From Deltaproteobacteria bacterium (GTDB lineage: Bacteria; Desulfobacterota; Desulfobacteria; Desulfobacterales; ETH-SRB1): a stretch of 8,001 nucleotides of DNA. The stretch covers positions 1 to 8,001 of the forward strand of contig JAJSZO010000114.1 in NCBI GenBank assembly GCA_030262795.1. Reading direction: 5' to 3'. Below, in pieces: positions 6,459 to 8,001 of the stretch; within the stretch, counting starts at the first letter, position 1; every line of letters begins with the position of its first letter. The translations under genes were made by a program, and so were the position numbers. Below the pieces are notes generated by a model. The model was not told the origin of the DNA and searched no databases. It saw only the letters and a program-made list of their open reading frames with translations.

Positions 6459-7895
6459 CTAAAAATCAAGAGGACTTTTCGCTTCTTTAATAGTCTGACT
6501 CTTAATCGTGTGTGTATAAATCATTGTAGTTCGTACATCGCTATGCCCCAATAATTCCTGAATGGTACGAATGTCATAATTAGCCTGCAAGAGGTGGCTG
6601 GCAAAACTGTGACGAAAGGTATGGGAGGTAATTCGTTTTGGAATTTTTGCCTTTTTCACCGCCTTTCTGAGTGCCTTCTGCAGAGAAGTTTCATGAATAT
6701 GATAGCGCCTGCGCTCTTTGTTCTCCGGAATAAGGGTTAATTCCTTGGCCGGAAAAAACCATTGCCATATCAATTCCCTGGAGGCATTCTTATATTTTTT
6801 CTCCAGTAATCCATAGAGGAATACACCGTCGTATCCCTCTTCACAATCACGCTCATGCAGATCAATGACCCGTTCAAGCTGCGCCCTCAACTCATCCATA
6901 AGCACTTCGGGTATGGGAACGGTGCGGTCTTTTTGCCCCTTGCCGTTATGGATGGTGAGTATTCTCATATCAAAATTAAAGTTATGCACACGAAGCGAAA
7001 GACATTCGGAAATACGAAGGCCACAACCATACATAAGGCTGATAATAAGCTTATGGGGATATTTCATAAACCCAATAACCCGATCGACCTCTTCCCGGGA
7101 TAAGACAACAGGTATATATGGCTTTCTCTTAGCACGAACAATACCATCAACCTTTCCGAATTCTTTTTTAAAAACATTACGGAACAAAAATAACAGCGCG
7201 TTAAAGGCCTGATTCTGGCTAGACGCGGAGACGCCTTGGTCAACAGCCAGCCAGGTTAAAAAAGCCTTTACATCATCAACAGATACAAGGCGCGGATCTT
7301 TGCTTTTAGTGTAAGTTTGCAATTTGCGAACCCAGCCCGAATATGTTTTTAAGGTCTTGGGAGAATAATGCCGCATCTTGACGGCATTTTTCAACTCATT
7401 GAATACCTCAGTCCAGTCAGCTCCGCTCTGTCCGGGCGCCATTTTGGTGTCAGAACCTGGTTTACTGGTCTGAGGTATTATTTTACGACCAGAGAAAACT
7501 GCTTGATTAAACGCCACTTTTTTAGTATGAGAAGAAAAGTCTGGCTCAGTGCGTCTATATGTGACGCTTTTGCCATTGGATGTACCATTCATAGTTTTTC
7601 TGCCGGAAAGATGGCCCATCTCATAAAAAAGTGAGACTGCATGATGCGCCTGCTTCCTCAAACTTTCAGCCTGCTTTTTTTCTTTAAGTTTTTCAAGAAA
7701 GGCAGAAAGGCTCTCTTTATTTTGAGGCTTGAATTTGTATTTAGGACAAAAATCAAGATAATAACGCAACCATTTAATATAATATTGATGCTGGTCAGTC
7801 TCCACACCCTTTTGTTCTATAAAAGAAGTGTACCGCTTGGCAAGATCGGCAGCAATTTGAATCATAGTGAGGTTATCCTGTTTGCTGTTTATCAC
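6459..7895 (-). CDS. integron-integrase-like tyrosine recombinase, N-terminally extended
   Basis: This 478-residue DNA recombinase has all catalytic residues: R294 (GCGLRISE), K319 (NGKGQKDR), H425 and R428 (HTFRHSF), H451 (LGHSD) and nucleophile Y460 (MIYTHT). Each sits exactly 148 residues beyond its counterpart in class 1 IntI (R146, K171, H277, R280, H303, Y312, as I recall them). The extra region that sets integron integrases apart from XerC/D is present (KKYKNASRELIWQWFFPA, 366-383). A SAM-like core-binding domain covers about 160-245. The first 155 residues are an extension containing a second, similar helical segment (about 10-97) and a polar linker (98-157). It could serve a chromosomal integron, or be the integrase-type partner gene found in some IS91-family elements; neither cassettes nor a transposase are visible. 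The GTG start (7895) has no good ribosome binding site. ATG 7865, with AGGA ten bases upstream, would give 468 residues and may be the true start. Confidence 0.88.
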   Translation of the reverse strand: MINSKQDNLTMIQIAADLAKRYTSFIEQKGVETDQHQYYIKWLRYYLDFCPKYKFKPQNKESLSAFLEKLKEKKQAESLRKQAHHAVSLFYEMGHLSGRKTMNGTSNGKSVTYRRTEPDFSSHTKKVAFNQAVFSGRKIIPQTSKPGSDTKMAPGQSGADWTEVFNELKNAVKMRHYSPKTLKTYSGWVRKLQTYTKSKDPRLVSVDDVKAFLTWLAVDQGVSASSQNQAFNALLFLFRNVFKKEFGKVDGIVRAKRKPYIPVVLSREEVDRVIGFMKYPHKLIISLMYGCGLRISECLSLRVHNFNFDMRILTIHNGKGQKDRTVPIPEVLMDELRAQLERVIDLHERDCEEGYDGVFLYGLLEKKYKNASRELIWQWFFPAKELTLIPENKERRRYHIHETSLQKALRKAVKKAKIPKRITSHTFRHSFASHLLQANYDIRTIQELLGHSDVRTTMIYTHTIKSQTIKEAKSPLDF

Positions 7896-7899
7896 GCAT
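7873..7899 (-). other. possible 8-codon leader frame before the integrase
   Basis: An ATG at 7899 opens a frame coding MRDKQQTG that ends with TAA at 7873-7875. AGGA lies 12 bases before this ATG. Its last codons contain the AGGA that would serve the integrase ATG at 7865, so translation of the two could be coupled. Such short frames are common by chance, so this is speculative. Confidence 0.15.
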
Positions 7900-7918
7900 G
7901 GATGAATGATATCCTGTT
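7874..7918. repeat. 9-base direct repeats upstream of the integrase
   Basis: TATCCTGTT occurs at 7874-7882 and again at 7910-7918, a spacing of 36 bases. On the minus strand each copy contains AGGA, so the repeat may only reflect two ribosome-binding-like sites. It is also compatible with accessory integrase-binding repeats such as those described in the attI sites of integrons. Confidence 0.3.
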
Positions 7919-7934
7919 AGAAATAGCATATCAT
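7906..7934. promoter_or_regulatory. 29-base near-palindrome over the integrase promoter
   Basis: ATGATAT (7906-7912) and ATATCAT (7928-7934) are perfect inverted repeats. After one mismatch each side, the inner arms CTGTT (7914-7918) and AATAG (7922-7926) also pair, with one G-T, leaving a 3-base centre. The dyad covers the predicted -10 box and start point of the integrase promoter, the usual place for a repressor operator. It could instead be a binding site of the integrase itself, as inverted half-sites are typical of tyrosine recombinase targets. Confidence 0.45.
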
Positions 7935-7954
7935 GGGAGGAAATCCGTTGTCAA
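7925..7954 (-). promoter_or_regulatory. sigma-70 type promoter of the integrase gene
   Basis: Read on the minus strand, a perfect TTGACA (7954-7949) is followed by an 18-base spacer and TATGCT (7930-7925, four of six consensus bases). Transcription would start near 7918, about 20-50 bases before the integrase start. The -35 box lies in a small symmetric sequence, GTTGTCAAC (7947-7955). Confidence 0.5.
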
Positions 7955-8001
7955 CTGTTTTAGATCATGGTAGATATCAGGAAACTATATAATCACTTGT
8001 T

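Noticed and set aside
7641..7973. 110-codon forward reading frame antisense to the integrase N-terminus
   Set aside because: It is a shadow of the well-supported integrase gene, with no recognisable domain and low-complexity Phe/Lys-rich sequence.
7948..7976. Forward promoter TTGTCA/TAGATA near the right edge
   Set aside because: The -10 box is poor (three of six), and the same bases form a better promoter on the minus strand for the integrase.
7933..7992. Short forward frame (ATG 7933 or TTG 7948) with a strong GGGAGGAA ribosome-binding-like site
   Set aside because: It ends after 14-19 codons at TAA 7990-7992 and has no recognisable product; the G-rich bases overlap the integrase promoter spacer.
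1..8001. CRISPR array, tRNA or rRNA genes
   Set aside because: No regularly spaced repeats and no tRNA or rRNA signatures were seen on either strand.

Overview
The window reads as chromosomal DNA from an AT-leaning bacterium, most likely a member of the Desulfobacterota (Desulfobacterales-like). The main clue is the small gene at 294-572, a PxxKW-type cysteine-rich protein of a kind I associate with sulfate-reducing deltaproteobacteria. The aminotransferase subtype and the integron-integrase-like recombinase fit that setting. No species can be named from the sequence.

Left part (1-3781, + strand). After about 150 bases with no recognisable gene comes a clear sigma-70 type promoter (TTGACA, 17-base spacer, TATATT at 154-182). 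It leads into three closely spaced genes: the cysteine-rich protein, a fold-type I PLP-dependent aminotransferase, and a ClC-family chloride transporter or channel with two C-terminal CBS domains. The gaps are about 45 and 20 bases, so they look like one operon. No shared pathway is obvious.

Middle part (3781-6314). A 67-base repeat with inverted ends and two hairpins exactly fills the space between the stop codons of the ClC gene and the convergent truA gene. On the minus strand, cstA (CstA-family peptide or pyruvate uptake permease) is followed after 13 bases by truA (tRNA pseudouridine synthase). These two are probably co-transcribed, with truA read by coupling because it has no visible ribosome binding site.

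Right part (6315-8001). Between cstA and the next gene lies an 89-base element with 18-base inverted ends flanked by TAA on both sides, which looks like a MITE. Upstream of it, also on the minus strand, is a 478-residue tyrosine recombinase. Its catalytic core matches integron integrases, including the extra helix region that defines them, but it carries an additional N-terminal domain of about 155 residues. Its promoter region is well organised: TTGACA and TATGCT with an 18-base spacer, a 29-base near-palindrome over the -10 box, 9-base direct repeats and a tiny possible leader reading frame. No integron cassette array or attC site is visible here. Any array, or the other half of a mobile element, would have to lie beyond base 8001. 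I see no gene in the last 47 bases (7955-8001).

The most unusual items are the integrase with its N-terminal extension and ordered promoter, the two small palindromic elements, and a ClC protein that keeps the gating glutamate but has valine at the internal proton-glutamate position.
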